From positions 1 to 64,000 of the forward strand of contig JACPKR010000020.1 of the NCBI GenBank assembly GCA_016186945.1: a stretch of DNA of 64,000 nucleotides, in the 5' to 3' direction. The translations under genes and the position numbers were made by a program. Below, piece after piece: positions 1-8,713 of the stretch. Under the pieces are notes generated by a model. It did not search any database and was not told the origin of the DNA. It saw only the letters and a program-made list of their open reading frames with translations. Position 1 is the first letter of the stretch. Each line of letters opens with the position of its first letter. The stretch comes from Deltaproteobacteria bacterium. GTDB lineage: Bacteria; Bdellovibrionota_B; Oligoflexia; Oligoflexales; Bog-1112.

Positions 1-96
1 CTCACCATCTACCATCGAAGACAAGCCTGTTGCCGTGGTGGGGCCAAAACTGCTAATCAAATAATCAGTGTAAAGCTCAACATCCTGTTTTTTCAT
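1..96 (-). CDS. IS transposase, N-terminal 32 residues (cut by window edge)
   Basis: The reverse strand opens with ATG at 96 and reads without a stop to base 1. The peptide contains ELYTDYLISSFG followed by TTATGLSSMVDGE. From memory, this is the conserved opening of IS4/IS701-like DDE transposases (YTDYLISS then TATGLS then DGxISHD). The catalytic DDE part lies outside the window. AGGG sits directly against the start codon, so no well-spaced ribosome binding site is visible. The stretch from about 100 to 180 would be the non-coding end of the element; it holds GGAGTGCGTAACATCAG near 119-135, which could be the IS terminus. The family assignment rests on a short match, and an intact or a broken copy is equally possible. 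Confidence 0.65.
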   Translation of the reverse strand, partial: MKKQDVELYTDYLISSFGPTTATGLSSMVDGE

Positions 97-201
97 CCCT
101 ATTGTTTAGCAGAAATATACGGAGTGCGTAACATCAGTTATTAACAAGACTTGCTAACAAGCTAATCCTCATTTTACCTATGTCAAGCAAGCCCCCTCCC
201 G

Positions 202-258
202 TTTCTTGAAGGAACCAGCTGCGCAGTTTCCTCCAAACCACCTCCTTGCCACAAGTGG
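202..258 (+). repeat. R1 repeat, right-half fragment
   Basis: This is the GGAACCAGCTGCGCAG / TTTCCTCCAAACC core plus CCTCCTTGCC of the dispersed R1 family, with one substitution in the GGAGG box (GAAGG). The left half and its terminal repeat are absent. It lies 62 bp upstream of the metallopeptidase lipoprotein gene and is the only recognisable structure between the transposase end and that gene. Confidence 0.85.
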
Positions 259-319
259 GGAAATTAAAGATTTCCCGGTCATAAGCCGAAAAAAAGATTG
301 GGAAAAACCTAGGTAAAAG

Positions 320-1903
320 ATGATTATATCCCTTGTTAAAGAGAAAAGGTGGAAGCTCTTGGGGCTGGGAGTGTTTCTCGGTTCCCTGCTTGCTTGCGAA
401 CAGGCCGTCCCGGAACTTGTTGATAAACGGTCGGAATCTTCAGGAACAGACCTCATATGCGACACGCTCGCTACGACTTCCAGTTCGCTGCCCCTTCTTG
501 ATGCGAAGGTTCAATTTTTCAACGCTGCGAAAAGAAGGCTAACGGACCTTTACCCCAAACCAATCGAAATCATTGCCGATCTTTCGAGTTATGCTCAAAG
601 TCCCGGCGTACGCCACGGGTCTTTCGATTTTGCTATCGACCATGTCCCCCTCTGTCAGTTTTATGCAAGGGTGCATAGTTTACCTGATCGAACTTTGGTT
701 CGTGGGCATCTCCCCCAACGCTTGGACCTTTCAGACGTGCCCTTCCTTGAATGGGACGAAAACGATGCGGACGAGGCGCTTATCCTTTACGCTCTCGGGT
801 TAAAAGGACTCGCAAGCGATATCAAACGTGAGCGTTGCATTGCTTGGGATGGAGAGCGTTTATCCCCGGGGTGGAACCTGTCCTTTCGTGTGGACGAGTT
901 ACCTTTTTCCGGATTAGTTAGCCAAGGTAAGGTGCTTAACGCTGAGTCTCATTTCCTCCACGCTACGACTACCGCTAGCTCGACGATCTACAAAAAGCAA
1001 AGTGAGGATAGCACTGAGCTTGTCCTCACAACGATGAACATTTCCGATGTAAGTGGAGGCGGCTCACTATGCAGCGCACGGTTTAAAACACAGGTGCCTT
1101 CCAATTTTTCTCCTGCTTTTTCCCGTAACCATGTTTTTTCATATAGCCCCACCGACCCTCGTTTTAACGAAACCTCCATCTTTACCAATGCGTCAAATCA
1201 TGCAGACTGGTTCATGACCCTTGGCATACTCTCGGAATGGCCAGGCCCTCGCATCACTCTTTCTCTTGTCGACTCAAGGAGCAACAATTACGTAAACAAC
1301 AAAGCAGTCTATCTGCCGCAGAAAAGCTCCTCCACTTACCCCACAATTGAACTGGGGAACGGAGATGGAGTTGATTTGCAAAATCTTCATATCGACCCTG
1401 ATGTCGTTTCTCACGAGTTGGGACATCACATCGTCTACCGCACATTGAAATCCACATCTGGTGAATCGCTCGTACTTCATGAAGGCATTACCGACTTCTT
1501 CGTATTTGTGCGCACCAACAACACTTGTCTAGGCGAGCTTATTTGTCCTGCTTCGAGTAACCTTTGCGCGTCCACTGCGTGTCTCCGCAGCGCAAACAAC
1601 ACCTTAAAATTCGGCAGCCCCGATCTTCCTACCGAAGCTCACAAACAGTCGCAGGTGATTTCCGGAATGCTGTGGGACATCGGCAAGACAATCGGTGAGT
1701 CTGCAATGGCGAAAATAATGCTCAAGGCGATTGACTTCTTTGATCGCAGCGCGGGCTATGCCAACTTCATTACGTCTCTCATGAACGCGGATAAAGCGCT
1801 CAACAAAGGTGTGAACACGTGCACAATCGAGAGCGCAGCGGAAGACCGAGGTTTGGAAGATGTGCTTGAATCGAATTCCATAAGCTGCCAAGACTATCAA
1901 TAA
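320..1903 (+). CDS. Exported lipoprotein, zinc metallopeptidase (gluzincin-like)
   Basis: The 527-residue protein starts with a basic n-region, a hydrophobic stretch and a lipobox SLLAC (Cys26), so it is probably a lipid-anchored envelope protein. HELGH at residues 365-369 is an HExxH zinc motif. About 25 residues later HEGITDFF offers the glutamate and aspartate pattern (ExxxD) that supplies the third zinc ligand in M4/M36-type gluzincins. Several cysteine pairs follow (CLGELIC, CASTAC), suggesting disulphides in an oxidising compartment. The start ATG at 320 has AGGTAAAAG just upstream. The gene stands alone, and its stop codon abuts an R2 element. The substrate is unknown; the peptidase call rests on the zinc motif and the spacing of the distal Glu/Asp. 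Confidence 0.72.
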   Translation: MIISLVKEKRWKLLGLGVFLGSLLACEQAVPELVDKRSESSGTDLICDTLATTSSSLPLLDAKVQFFNAAKRRLTDLYPKPIEIIADLSSYAQSPGVRHGSFDFAIDHVPLCQFYARVHSLPDRTLVRGHLPQRLDLSDVPFLEWDENDADEALILYALGLKGLASDIKRERCIAWDGERLSPGWNLSFRVDELPFSGLVSQGKVLNAESHFLHATTTASSTIYKKQSEDSTELVLTTMNISDVSGGGSLCSARFKTQVPSNFSPAFSRNHVFSYSPTDPRFNETSIFTNASNHADWFMTLGILSEWPGPRITLSLVDSRSNNYVNNKAVYLPQKSSSTYPTIELGNGDGVDLQNLHIDPDVVSHELGHHIVYRTLKSTSGESLVLHEGITDFFVFVRTNNTCLGELICPASSNLCASTACLRSANNTLKFGSPDLPTEAHKQSQVISGMLWDIGKTIGESAMAKIMLKAIDFFDRSAGYANFITSLMNADKALNKGVNTCTIESAAEDRGLEDVLESNSISCQDYQ

Positions 1904-2067
1904 TAGTATTTGGGAAAAATAATTTGTGGAGAGGACCTTTTTTGAAAAAAAGTTCCCCTCCACACCTCCCCCCAAAAAACTTTAAATACTGAAGTTTTTG
2001 AAAAGGGGGTTGGGGAAATAACTTTTTTCAAAAAGTTTGTCCCCAAATTGATTATCTTGAACACCAT
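1903..2067 (+). mobile_element. R2 MITE-like element, copy A
   Basis: Roughly 165-bp non-coding element. The left end reads TAGTATTTGGGAAAAAT and the right end closes with GATTATCTTGAACACCATA; the right end reverse-complemented matches the left end imperfectly, giving inverted termini of about 28 bp. The interior contains a foldback (CTTTTTTGAAAAAAAG, then GGGGAAATAACTTTTTTC). It begins at the stop codon of the preceding lipoprotein gene. Other copies are at 41150, 44147, 48758 and 63703. Confidence 0.85.
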
Positions 2068-2077
2068 AGTTCATACT

Positions 2078-2125
2078 TTGGGGGAGGCGACGCTTCACTC
2101 GCCCCCCCAACCCCCCCTCTCCCTT
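2078..2125 (-). repeat. R1 repeat, left-half fragment
   Basis: GGGGGAGGCGACGCTTCACT and the C-rich block after it match the interior of inverted R1 copies such as the one at 22107. Neither terminal repeat is present. It sits directly against the stop codon of the convergent small exported protein gene. Confidence 0.75.
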
Positions 2126-2127
2126 TT

Positions 2128-2439
2128 TTAGGTGGGTGTCTTACATTTTAGTTTTTTCCCGACTTTGAGATCGAATTGAGCAGGCCCGGGTCTGTCTACC
2201 GGTTTGTATTCAACTTTCACCTTAAGGGTGCATCCGTCCTGAGTTGTGATTTTATAGCTTTTACCATTTTTTTCGCTGGCTTTGATCTGGACGATAGCAC
2301 GCCCCGATGTGATGAGTTGTTGGACTTCACCATTTTCCAGCAATGCTGAGAGTTCCCTCTTGGACTGATACAGAGGTGGTAGTGCAGCTTGAGCGACAGA
2401 AGCTCCCAGAAAACATGCGGCCAATGCTAATTTTTTCAT
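2128..2439 (-). CDS. Small exported protein of unknown function
   Basis: This 103-residue protein begins MKKLALAACFLGASVAQA, a clear Sec signal peptide ending in AQA, so the mature product is about 85 residues in the periplasm or outside the cell. The mature part is rich in Lys, Thr and Val and has two cysteines (DGCTLKV, KLKCKT) that could form one disulphide; an alternating pattern near the end suggests beta strands. AAGGGAG lies upstream of the ATG at a good distance. No family is recognised. It is flanked by an R1 fragment downstream and by the MBL hydrolase gene upstream on the same strand, about 60 bp away. Confidence 0.75.
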   Translation of the reverse strand: MKKLALAACFLGASVAQAALPPLYQSKRELSALLENGEVQQLITSGRAIVQIKASEKNGKSYKITTQDGCTLKVKVEYKPVDRPGPAQFDLKVGKKLKCKTPT

Positions 2440-2501
2440 AAATCAAGCTCCCTTAGTTAATAGTTCCATTACCTTATACATAACCCACAAGAGGAGGTCA
2501 T

Positions 2502-3200
2502 TCAAAAATTCTGTAAAAAAGGGTTATGCCGTCTTTCTTGGTGAAGGAACGTGACGGGACCGTGTCCGGGGATGACTTGGGTCTCGTCGGGGAGCGTGAG
2601 GACTCGGTTCTTAATTGAGTTCATGATTTTACGAAAATCGCCACCCGGGAGGTCGGTGCGACCGATGGAGTTTGCAAACAAAGTATCCCCGCTAAATAAC
2701 ATCGGTGACGGGAACGCCTCGGTATAGAAACTGCATGAGCCTGGCGTATGGCCTGGGGTAAAGATGGCTTGGACGACCCTATGCAATCGCTTGTCATTCC
2801 AATCTTCATCTTTAACAGATAAGGAAAACTCTTCCTCATCTTCGATGTAGTGGTCAATTTCGTGAGGAGATGCTACAGAGGCACCAAAGAAAGCTGCCTG
2901 CTCGCGGAGAGCTTTGTATAGAAAAAGGTCGTCCTTATGCAGGTAGATCGGCGTTTTGAGTTGGTCGCGAATGGCGTCCGCCTGGCCGATATGGTCGAAG
3001 TGAGCATGAGTATGGAGAAGGACCTTAACCTGGACATTGAGCGAGTTGATCGTATTAAGGAAGGCGTTTGCATCATTCCCTGGGTCTATGGCGATCGCTT
3101 CGCGTGTATGTGGTGAATAGATGAGGGAGCAGTTACACCCTAAAGTTCCAATTGGGAAGCTAACAATTTTCAGGAGTTCCTTCATCAGGTTTCGTCCCAT
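2502..3200 (-). CDS. MBL-fold metallo-hydrolase (glyoxalase II-like)
   Basis: A 232-residue metallo-beta-lactamase-fold hydrolase. HTHAHFDHIGQ is the HxHxDH metal motif; it is followed by the distal ligand histidine in TPGHTPGSCSFY, the aspartate in LFSGDTLF and the final histidine in VIPGHGPVT. The short length and the LFANSIGRTDLPGGD segment match the cytosolic YcbL/glyoxalase II-like thioesterase group, which hydrolyses S-acyl-glutathione or similar thioesters. There is no signal peptide. The start at 3200 has GGGGGCAAGA upstream; an internal ATG six codons later (3185) is also possible. The true substrate cannot be read from the sequence. Confidence 0.88.
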   Translation of the reverse strand: MGRNLMKELLKIVSFPIGTLGCNCSLIYSPHTREAIAIDPGNDANAFLNTINSLNVQVKVLLHTHAHFDHIGQADAIRDQLKTPIYLHKDDLFLYKALREQAAFFGASVASPHEIDHYIEDEEEFSLSVKDEDWNDKRLHRVVQAIFTPGHTPGSCSFYTEAFPSPMLFSGDTLFANSIGRTDLPGGDFRKIMNSIKNRVLTLPDETQVIPGHGPVTFLHQERRHNPFLQNF

Positions 3201-3228
3201 TCTTGCCCCCAGCTCTGGGTCTCTGCTA

Positions 3229-3270
3229 GAGTATTTGGGAAAAAGAAATTGATTATCTTAAACACTATGG
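3229..3270 (+). repeat. R2 element, internally deleted remnant
   Basis: AGTATTTGGGAAAAA (an R2 left end, as in copy A) is joined directly to AAATTGATTATCTTAAACAC (an R2 right end) with the 120-bp interior missing. It lies 25 bp upstream of the start codon of the next gene, in the position where a promoter would be expected. Confidence 0.7.
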
Positions 3271-3294
3271 AGTGAAGAAAACAAGGAGAGATCT

Positions 3295-4971
3295 ATGAAC
3301 GTCGGGCAACGCTACAGCGAAGAAAAGGTATCTGGACAGCAATATGATGTAATTGTCGTAGGATCCGGCCTGGGAGGGCTAACCGTAGCTGCTCTTCTCG
3401 CTAAGAGCGGCAAGAAGGTGTGTGTATTGGAGCAACATTACACCGTCGGAGGGTTCTCGCAGACTTTCAGACGCAAGCGTTTCGAATGGGACGTCGGGCT
3501 TCATTACGTGGGGGAGGTCCAAGACAAGGACTCGGTTTTAGCAAGGCTGTTTGAGTACATCACCAACGGCGCCCTGAACTGGGAAAGCATGGGAGACGTC
3601 TACGACGAAGCGATCTATCCTGACGCGACATATTCCTTCAAGGCGGGAGAAGCAAACTTTGTAAACGAACTGGCGAAACATTTTCCCAAAGAAAAAGCAG
3701 CGCTGGAAAATTATGTCCGCCTCATACGGAAGGTGACGAAAAGCAGCGAGCCGCATTACGCACTCAAAGTGGCCCCGCGCTTTATCGATACCCTGCTTTC
3801 GCCACTTCTTTGCCGGTCCTTCCAAAAATACAGTTCAATTACCGTGAAAACAGCACTGGAGCAAGTGACCCCCAATAAAAAATTGCAGTCTGTGCTCGCG
3901 ACTCAATGGGGTGACTATGGACTTCCCCCGCAACGAGCCAGCTTCGTTATCCATGCTATGGTGGTCGCCCACTACCTAAACGGTGGCAACTACCCCGTCG
4001 GTGGTTCTGCGCAACTAGCCAACACGATTGTTCCCGTAATCAAGGAGGCAGGAGGAAATGTTTTTGTCCGCGCCCGTGTTGAAAAGATAATCGTTCGCAA
4101 GGGAAAAGCTGTGGGAGTCCAATTAAAACAAGGCGGTGAAATCACAGCCCCCATGATCATTAGCGACACAGGTTATGTCAATACGTATGGTGAGCTTCTT
4201 GCCGATCAAAGGCAGATGCCCGACTTGCGAAACATTTTCAAGACGCACCTGCAGGCAGTTCCCCCATCAATCTCACATCTCGCTTTATATATCGGTCTAA
4301 ACAAAAGCACAAAAGACCTGGGCCTGAAAAAAAGCAATCAATGGATCTTTCCCTCCTACGATCACGACGAAAATATGAGGCGTTTTCTGAAAGACCCAGA
4401 GGGTCCATTCCCGGCCGTCTATATTTCCTTTCCCTCTGCGAAAGACCCTTCTTGGGAATCTCGATATCCAGACCGCAGCGCTATCGAGGTCATCACACTA
4501 AGTACCTACGAAATGTTCAAAAAATGGGAGGGGACTCAGTGGTACGACAGAGGGGAAGACTACAATGCACTGAAGGAAACACTGGCACAGCGCCTGCTCA
4601 AGACAACGATGGACCACAATCCAAGCATGAGGGACTGCATAGAGACGTACGAAGTTTCGACCCCCCTCTCTACAAAGCACTTTTGCGGATATCAGCAAGG
4701 AGAAATCTACGGACTGGAGCATACTCCTTTTCGTTACCAGCAGAAATGGCTCCGTCCTCACACACCCCTTCGTAACCTATTCCTGACAGGTCAGGATGTA
4801 GCAAGCAACGGGATCGCAGGAGCGCTCGTTGGTGGGTTTCTAACAGCCTCGGCGATTATGAAACGAAATGTTGTCGGCACTGCCTTGAAAGCTACCAAGA
4901 GAGCGCCGACGGTTCCGCAAATTCAAAACAGTGATTTCAAAGCAGGGAATCTAACGCAGAAGGTCTATTAA
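3295..4971 (+). CDS. FAD-dependent oxidoreductase of the retinol saturase / phytoene desaturase superfamily
   Basis: A 558-residue protein with an N-terminal dinucleotide-binding fold: VGSGLGGLTVAALLAKSGKK then VLEQH at residues 22-48, and HYTVGGFSQTF just after it, the typical CrtI/RetSat arrangement. The C-terminal FAD motif is visible as LFLTGQDVASNGIAGALVGG. Proteins of this group saturate or desaturate polyene lipids such as carotenoids or all-trans-retinol. No carotenoid genes lie nearby, so the substrate is open. AAGGAGAGATCT precedes the ATG. The 3' end overlaps the convergent next gene by 35 bp. Confidence 0.85.
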   Translation: MNVGQRYSEEKVSGQQYDVIVVGSGLGGLTVAALLAKSGKKVCVLEQHYTVGGFSQTFRRKRFEWDVGLHYVGEVQDKDSVLARLFEYITNGALNWESMGDVYDEAIYPDATYSFKAGEANFVNELAKHFPKEKAALENYVRLIRKVTKSSEPHYALKVAPRFIDTLLSPLLCRSFQKYSSITVKTALEQVTPNKKLQSVLATQWGDYGLPPQRASFVIHAMVVAHYLNGGNYPVGGSAQLANTIVPVIKEAGGNVFVRARVEKIIVRKGKAVGVQLKQGGEITAPMIISDTGYVNTYGELLADQRQMPDLRNIFKTHLQAVPPSISHLALYIGLNKSTKDLGLKKSNQWIFPSYDHDENMRRFLKDPEGPFPAVYISFPSAKDPSWESRYPDRSAIEVITLSTYEMFKKWEGTQWYDRGEDYNALKETLAQRLLKTTMDHNPSMRDCIETYEVSTPLSTKHFCGYQQGEIYGLEHTPFRYQQKWLRPHTPLRNLFLTGQDVASNGIAGALVGGFLTASAIMKRNVVGTALKATKRAPTVPQIQNSDFKAGNLTQKVY

Positions 4972-5587
4972 GTTCTGCGTTGACCGCACTTAGAATTTGA
5001 TCGAAGGGCTTGAAGCTAAAGTAAGTGTGAGTATCTTCCTCCAGGTTGATAACGTAACACACCTGCTGGGATTGATCCAGTTTCAAGATAATCTGAGCCG
5101 CGTTTCCCAAATACGCGGCGTCGATGTTCTGTTGAGCGGCTCGGGGAAGATTCCGACGAACAAACCATTCCCATTTCTGACTTTGTCCAGCCGTAACGTA
5201 CGTCTCGGCTTCCGCGAGGACCTTATTGATATAACGATTGTTCTTTACCTGAGTGAGCGGACTCGCAAGCTTATAACTCCCGTAGGCAAGACCTGCTCCC
5301 CCAAAAGCGATGCCAGCAGCATTCGCCCCAATAGCAACAATGCCGAGAGCGGTAGGTACGGTGCCAGGACTTGCAGCGCCCGCCGAAAGGATGGTGCCTG
5401 CGATGGCACCAAGTACCCCTATCGTGGCACCGAAAACTATCGCCACACCTCTCACAACATAAGTCCCTGCTTTACGCGTTTCCTTATCGAAGTAATATTC
5501 CCGACAAGACTTTGCATGAAGAGACCCCGATAAACAGAGAGCCAACAAGAGTCCCGAAGCCACCCACTTTCTTCCCATACAACGCAT
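4937..5587 (-). CDS. Exported glycine/alanine-rich protein with a hydrophobic hairpin, unknown function
   Basis: Read from ATG 5587, which has AAGGTGG about ten bases upstream, the product is 216 residues. It opens with a signal peptide (hydrophobic ASGLLLALCLSGSLHA). Residues 40-100 form a long Gly/Ala-rich hydrophobic region (FGATIGVLGAIAGTILSAG and a second similar stretch) that could be a membrane hairpin. The rest is polar with a probable helix. The open frame extends 83 codons further upstream, but that part is translated repeat DNA (R1 plus tandem units) and was excluded. ATG 5578 is an alternative start. No family recognised. Confidence 0.68.
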   Translation of the reverse strand: MRCMGRKWVASGLLLALCLSGSLHAKSCREYYFDKETRKAGTYVVRGVAIVFGATIGVLGAIAGTILSAGAASPGTVPTALGIVAIGANAAGIAFGGAGLAYGSYKLASPLTQVKNNRYINKVLAEAETYVTAGQSQKWEWFVRRNLPRAAQQNIDAAYLGNAAQIILKLDQSQQVCYVINLEEDTHTYFSFKPFDQILSAVNAELNRPSALDSLL

Positions 5588-5643
5588 AACACACCACCTT
5601 TTCTGTCCCGAATCGTCAACGTATTCCGGCGTAAGCCACTTAA

Positions 5644-5788
5644 TTTCTTGGAGGAACCAGCTGCGCAGTTTCCTCCAAACCACCTCCTTGCCATACATTT
5701 GCAAAACACCTCCTTGCCATACATTTGCAAAACACCTCCCCTTGCCATACATTTGCAAAACACCTCCCCTTGCCATACATTTGCTAGG
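5644..5788 (+). repeat. R1 right half expanded into four tandem 26-28 bp units
   Basis: After the R1 core (GGAGGAACCAGCTGCGCAG), the terminal CACCTCCTTGCC is followed by ATACATTTGCAAAA, and this unit is repeated head to tail: 5681-5706, 5707-5732, 5733-5760 and 5761-5788. The first two are identical, and the last two carry two extra C. The stop codon of the GH1 gene (5784-5786) lies in the last unit. Confidence 0.95.
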
Positions 5789-7172
5789 GAAGGGAGAAGC
5801 CGTTGGCTGCAACGATCGAGCGGAATGTTTCGGCACTGCGTCGAGGACGGCGCGTCAATGTCGTACGGTCCGTTTCGCATAATCCAAAACAGGTCTTGTA
5901 CCCATCAAGCCATTCGAAGTTGTCAGCGAGTGTCCAGAAACAGTAGCCTACTACTGGATGCCCTTGCTCAATCATCCTCGAGACGTGCATCAGATGGTCT
6001 TTCAAGTACTGGGTTCGTCGATCATCGTCAGCAGTCTTGTCAGCGATTCCGTTCTCAGTTATGAACTGATGCTTAGCTGGAAAACGGCGGCTCGTTTCTT
6101 CGATCACCTGTGCGATACCTTCTGGGTAGATCTCCCATCCGTTATCCGCAACGGGGTTGGACCCTGGACCTTCGATATCTATGAAGGGAGGTTTAGCCAT
6201 ATACTGAACCACTGAGCGACGGTAATAATTAATGCCTATAAAATCCTGAGTGCCCTTCAATCCTGGTAGTTCTTTGTGAATGTTAACTTTGAATGGCACG
6301 CTGAGTTTCACTATCCCCGTCTCGGCTGCCATCAAGAAAGTCCAATTGCCGATCTCGGCAGTCTTTCGTGCTAAAGCGCTAGCAAGCGGGTCCAAGGGAT
6401 TCCAGGCTTGATAGATACGCAAGTGTTCGGCGATCCCAATTTGAACATCCTGTCCTGATTCCCGAGCCAAGCTTTGAAGGACGTGATACGCAGCAGCGTG
6501 ACCGGCAAGCATGTTTGTCAGTGGTTTTTCAAGATTTAGATTGCGTTTGAATCCAGGAGGAGTGAGACCGACACTATAACCGCCCATCAAAATTCCCATG
6601 GGTTCGTTAAAGGTGACCCAGAATCGAACCTTATTAGGCCCGATGCCTCGAAACACCATTTCTGTAAAGCGTTCGAATGCTTCAACAACACCGTCCCACT
6701 CCCATCCTCCTTTTTCAGAAATCCACTGGGGAAGGGTGTAATGAACGAGGGTAATCATTGGTTCAATGCCCTTCGCAAGCAAAAGATCAACTTCGTCACG
6801 ATAGTGCTGAATAACTTCCAAGTCATAATGGTTTTCCCGTGGCTCAATTTTCGCCCATTCAACAGAAAACCGATAAGTGTCCACACCCAGGTACTCTAGA
6901 AGTTTTGTATCTTCCTCGATGCGATTCCAATGATCGTTGGCAATTCCCGACTTGTCACCTTTATCAATGTGACCTGGCTGCTGTTCCCATTGCCACCAGT
7001 CGCTTTTATCGTTGCTCCCTTCGATCTGATGCGCGGCGGTTGCTATACACCAACGAAAGCCATGAGGAAAAGAAACGCGGCGAGCTTGTGCAAAGCAACG
7101 ATCAGCAAGCAGGAACAAGAAAACAGACCAAATGAGATAAGAGATCTTTCGCATAGTGGTACTCCAAAACAT
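5784..7172 (-). CDS. Exported family 1 glycoside hydrolase (beta-glucosidase type)
   Basis: A 462-residue protein with a signal peptide (MRKISYLIW then SVFLFLLADRCFA), then a full GH1 barrel. WCIATAAHQIEGS near the start, FSVEWAKIEP, the acid/base glutamate in TFNEP, and the nucleophile glutamate in ITENG are all present, as is the late WTLADNFEW. GH1 enzymes hydrolyse beta-glucosides or beta-galactosides with retention of configuration; this one should act in the periplasm or outside. ATG 7172 was chosen because GGGGGAG lies just upstream; ATG 7154 and GTG 7193 are alternatives. The stop codon falls inside tandem repeat DNA, so the last three residues are repeat-derived. Confidence 0.93.
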   Translation of the reverse strand: MFWSTTMRKISYLIWSVFLFLLADRCFAQARRVSFPHGFRWCIATAAHQIEGSNDKSDWWQWEQQPGHIDKGDKSGIANDHWNRIEEDTKLLEYLGVDTYRFSVEWAKIEPRENHYDLEVIQHYRDEVDLLLAKGIEPMITLVHYTLPQWISEKGGWEWDGVVEAFERFTEMVFRGIGPNKVRFWVTFNEPMGILMGGYSVGLTPPGFKRNLNLEKPLTNMLAGHAAAYHVLQSLARESGQDVQIGIAEHLRIYQAWNPLDPLASALARKTAEIGNWTFLMAAETGIVKLSVPFKVNIHKELPGLKGTQDFIGINYYRRSVVQYMAKPPFIDIEGPGSNPVADNGWEIYPEGIAQVIEETSRRFPAKHQFITENGIADKTADDDRRTQYLKDHLMHVSRMIEQGHPVVGYCFWTLADNFEWLDGYKTCFGLCETDRTTLTRRPRRSAETFRSIVAANGFSLP

Positions 7173-7282
7173 TTTCTCCCCCAAACTCAGCACTCCCTTT
7201 TCGCCTGAGCTGGGTTTTTAGGCAAGAAAAAAATCACAGTAAATACAATTGATTATGATAAGATCGGTAGCGGGGGACTTCC

Positions 7283-8713
7283 GTGAATAAAAAATCAGCA
7301 AAAACGTTTGAAGCCGACGTTGTGGTTGTCGGAGGAGGGGTGACTGGCACTTATGCAGCGGAGCTTTTTGCAAAGGCTGGTTTCCAGTGCATCTTAGTCG
7401 ACAAGCAAGTACGGGGACGAACGGGAGCGCATTGGATCAATGGCGTGCCTCTCTTCATGTTGAAAGAAGCAGGGCTGGGGCGTCCCCCGGTCGACTGTCT
7501 CTATGGGGCGGGTGACCCTTTCATTCTTGTTCCCGACGATTCCACACCTGACGCTCGCATACGGGTGCAGTCGGACGAACTTTTTGACGTTGATATGCGG
7601 TGCTATGGTGAGTGGTTTCTCCGAAGGGCCGAGGAGGCGGGCGTCAAGCTTCATTTCAACACATCGGTCAAGCGTTTCGATCTTAACAAAGCAGGTGGTC
7701 CTAGGTCTGCGTCATGCACGACTGGAAAAGACAATGTCAAATACCATGCGAAACTGTTTGTCGACGCATCGGGACTTGCCGCTGTAGTGCGCAAGCATGT
7801 GCCCTTTTTGAAACGAAACTGCCCGGTGCCCCAGCCTTCGGAACTTTGTTCAGCCTCCTCCTACGTTTACTCCATCAAAGATAAAGCGGGTGCTCGTAAC
7901 TATATGAGACGGCACCATTTCAAAGCTGGGGAGATCCTTGCTTTCAGCGGTACACACGGGAACTTTTCCATATTTCGCATACAAATTGCAAAAGACCTCT
8001 CGCAAGTCGCTTTCCTAACGGGAACTTTAGCAGAGCGTCATTATCCCCATAGTCGGAAACTTCTCGACGCTTTTATCCAGGAACACAGGTGGGTGGGATC
8101 TGAATTGTTTGGCGGAAGTCGTCTGATTCCCATACGCCAACCTTATTCCCACCTCGTGCATCATGGTGTCGCTCTGCTGGGTGACGCGGCCTGTCAGAAC
8201 TATACGATCCACGGAAGCGGAATTGGAATCGGTCTCGTGGCGGCCAAGGAACTTGTCGATGCGGTTACAAAAGGCGCCAATGCAAGGACGCTCGGCACAC
8301 GAAGGAATCTTCTAAAATACGAACGCAATTTTCACAGAAAATGGACAGGTCATCTATGTTCTGCTGAGGCGATCAGACGCTTTGTAACGGGAATGCCAAA
8401 GGGCAAGATGGATGGCTTGCTCGCGTCAGGTGCCTTGTCGGAAGCTTTGATCGAGTCCGTTCTATCGCAGAAGAAGTTGAAACCGAAAGCGGCTGACATC
8501 GCCAAACACGTGAAAGCAATCAAGGCACATCCGAAGATTCTCTTTGACGTGGCTCCCTTATTGACAAGTTCTTTTCTAGCCGCCTTGACCCCCAAACTTC
8601 TTTCTCGCTTAGGTTGGCGTAATCACGACCCCCTAATGAAACGTATCCTGGGAGTCGCTGACAAACGCAAGCAGATCACTCAATCAGATCCGCAACAAAG
8701 TGACCAACCTTGA
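7283..8713 (+). CDS. FAD-dependent oxidoreductase (geranylgeranyl reductase / halogenase-like group)
   Basis: A 476-residue flavoprotein. Residues 11-40 hold an FAD-binding GGGVTGTYAAELFAKAG motif with VDKQ at the end of the second strand. GDAACQNYTIHGSGIGIGL near residue 300 is the second FAD motif (GD...G.G...), as in the PF01494/GGR superfamily. The last 120 residues are basic and helical, with no recognised domain. Translation starts at GTG 7283 after CGGGGGAC. It faces the GH1 gene divergently, with 110 bp between them, so promoters for both lie in that gap. The substrate is unknown; electron transfer to a lipid or aromatic compound is a guess from the family. Confidence 0.8.
   Translation: MNKKSAKTFEADVVVVGGGVTGTYAAELFAKAGFQCILVDKQVRGRTGAHWINGVPLFMLKEAGLGRPPVDCLYGAGDPFILVPDDSTPDARIRVQSDELFDVDMRCYGEWFLRRAEEAGVKLHFNTSVKRFDLNKAGGPRSASCTTGKDNVKYHAKLFVDASGLAAVVRKHVPFLKRNCPVPQPSELCSASSYVYSIKDKAGARNYMRRHHFKAGEILAFSGTHGNFSIFRIQIAKDLSQVAFLTGTLAERHYPHSRKLLDAFIQEHRWVGSELFGGSRLIPIRQPYSHLVHHGVALLGDAACQNYTIHGSGIGIGLVAAKELVDAVTKGANARTLGTRRNLLKYERNFHRKWTGHLCSAEAIRRFVTGMPKGKMDGLLASGALSEALIESVLSQKKLKPKAADIAKHVKAIKAHPKILFDVAPLLTSSFLAALTPKLLSRLGWRNHDPLMKRILGVADKRKQITQSDPQQSDQP

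Noticed and set aside
178-465. 95-residue reverse frame
   Set aside because: It runs through an R1 fragment and the antisense of the lipoprotein signal peptide; no ribosome binding site or family.
5681-5788. Possible CRISPR array
   Set aside because: The units follow each other directly with no spacers, and are derived from the end of R1.
5588-5836. 83-codon N-terminal extension of the exported Gly/Ala-rich protein
   Set aside because: It is encoded by R1 and its tandem units; ATG 5587 with AAGGTGG and a signal peptide is a better start.
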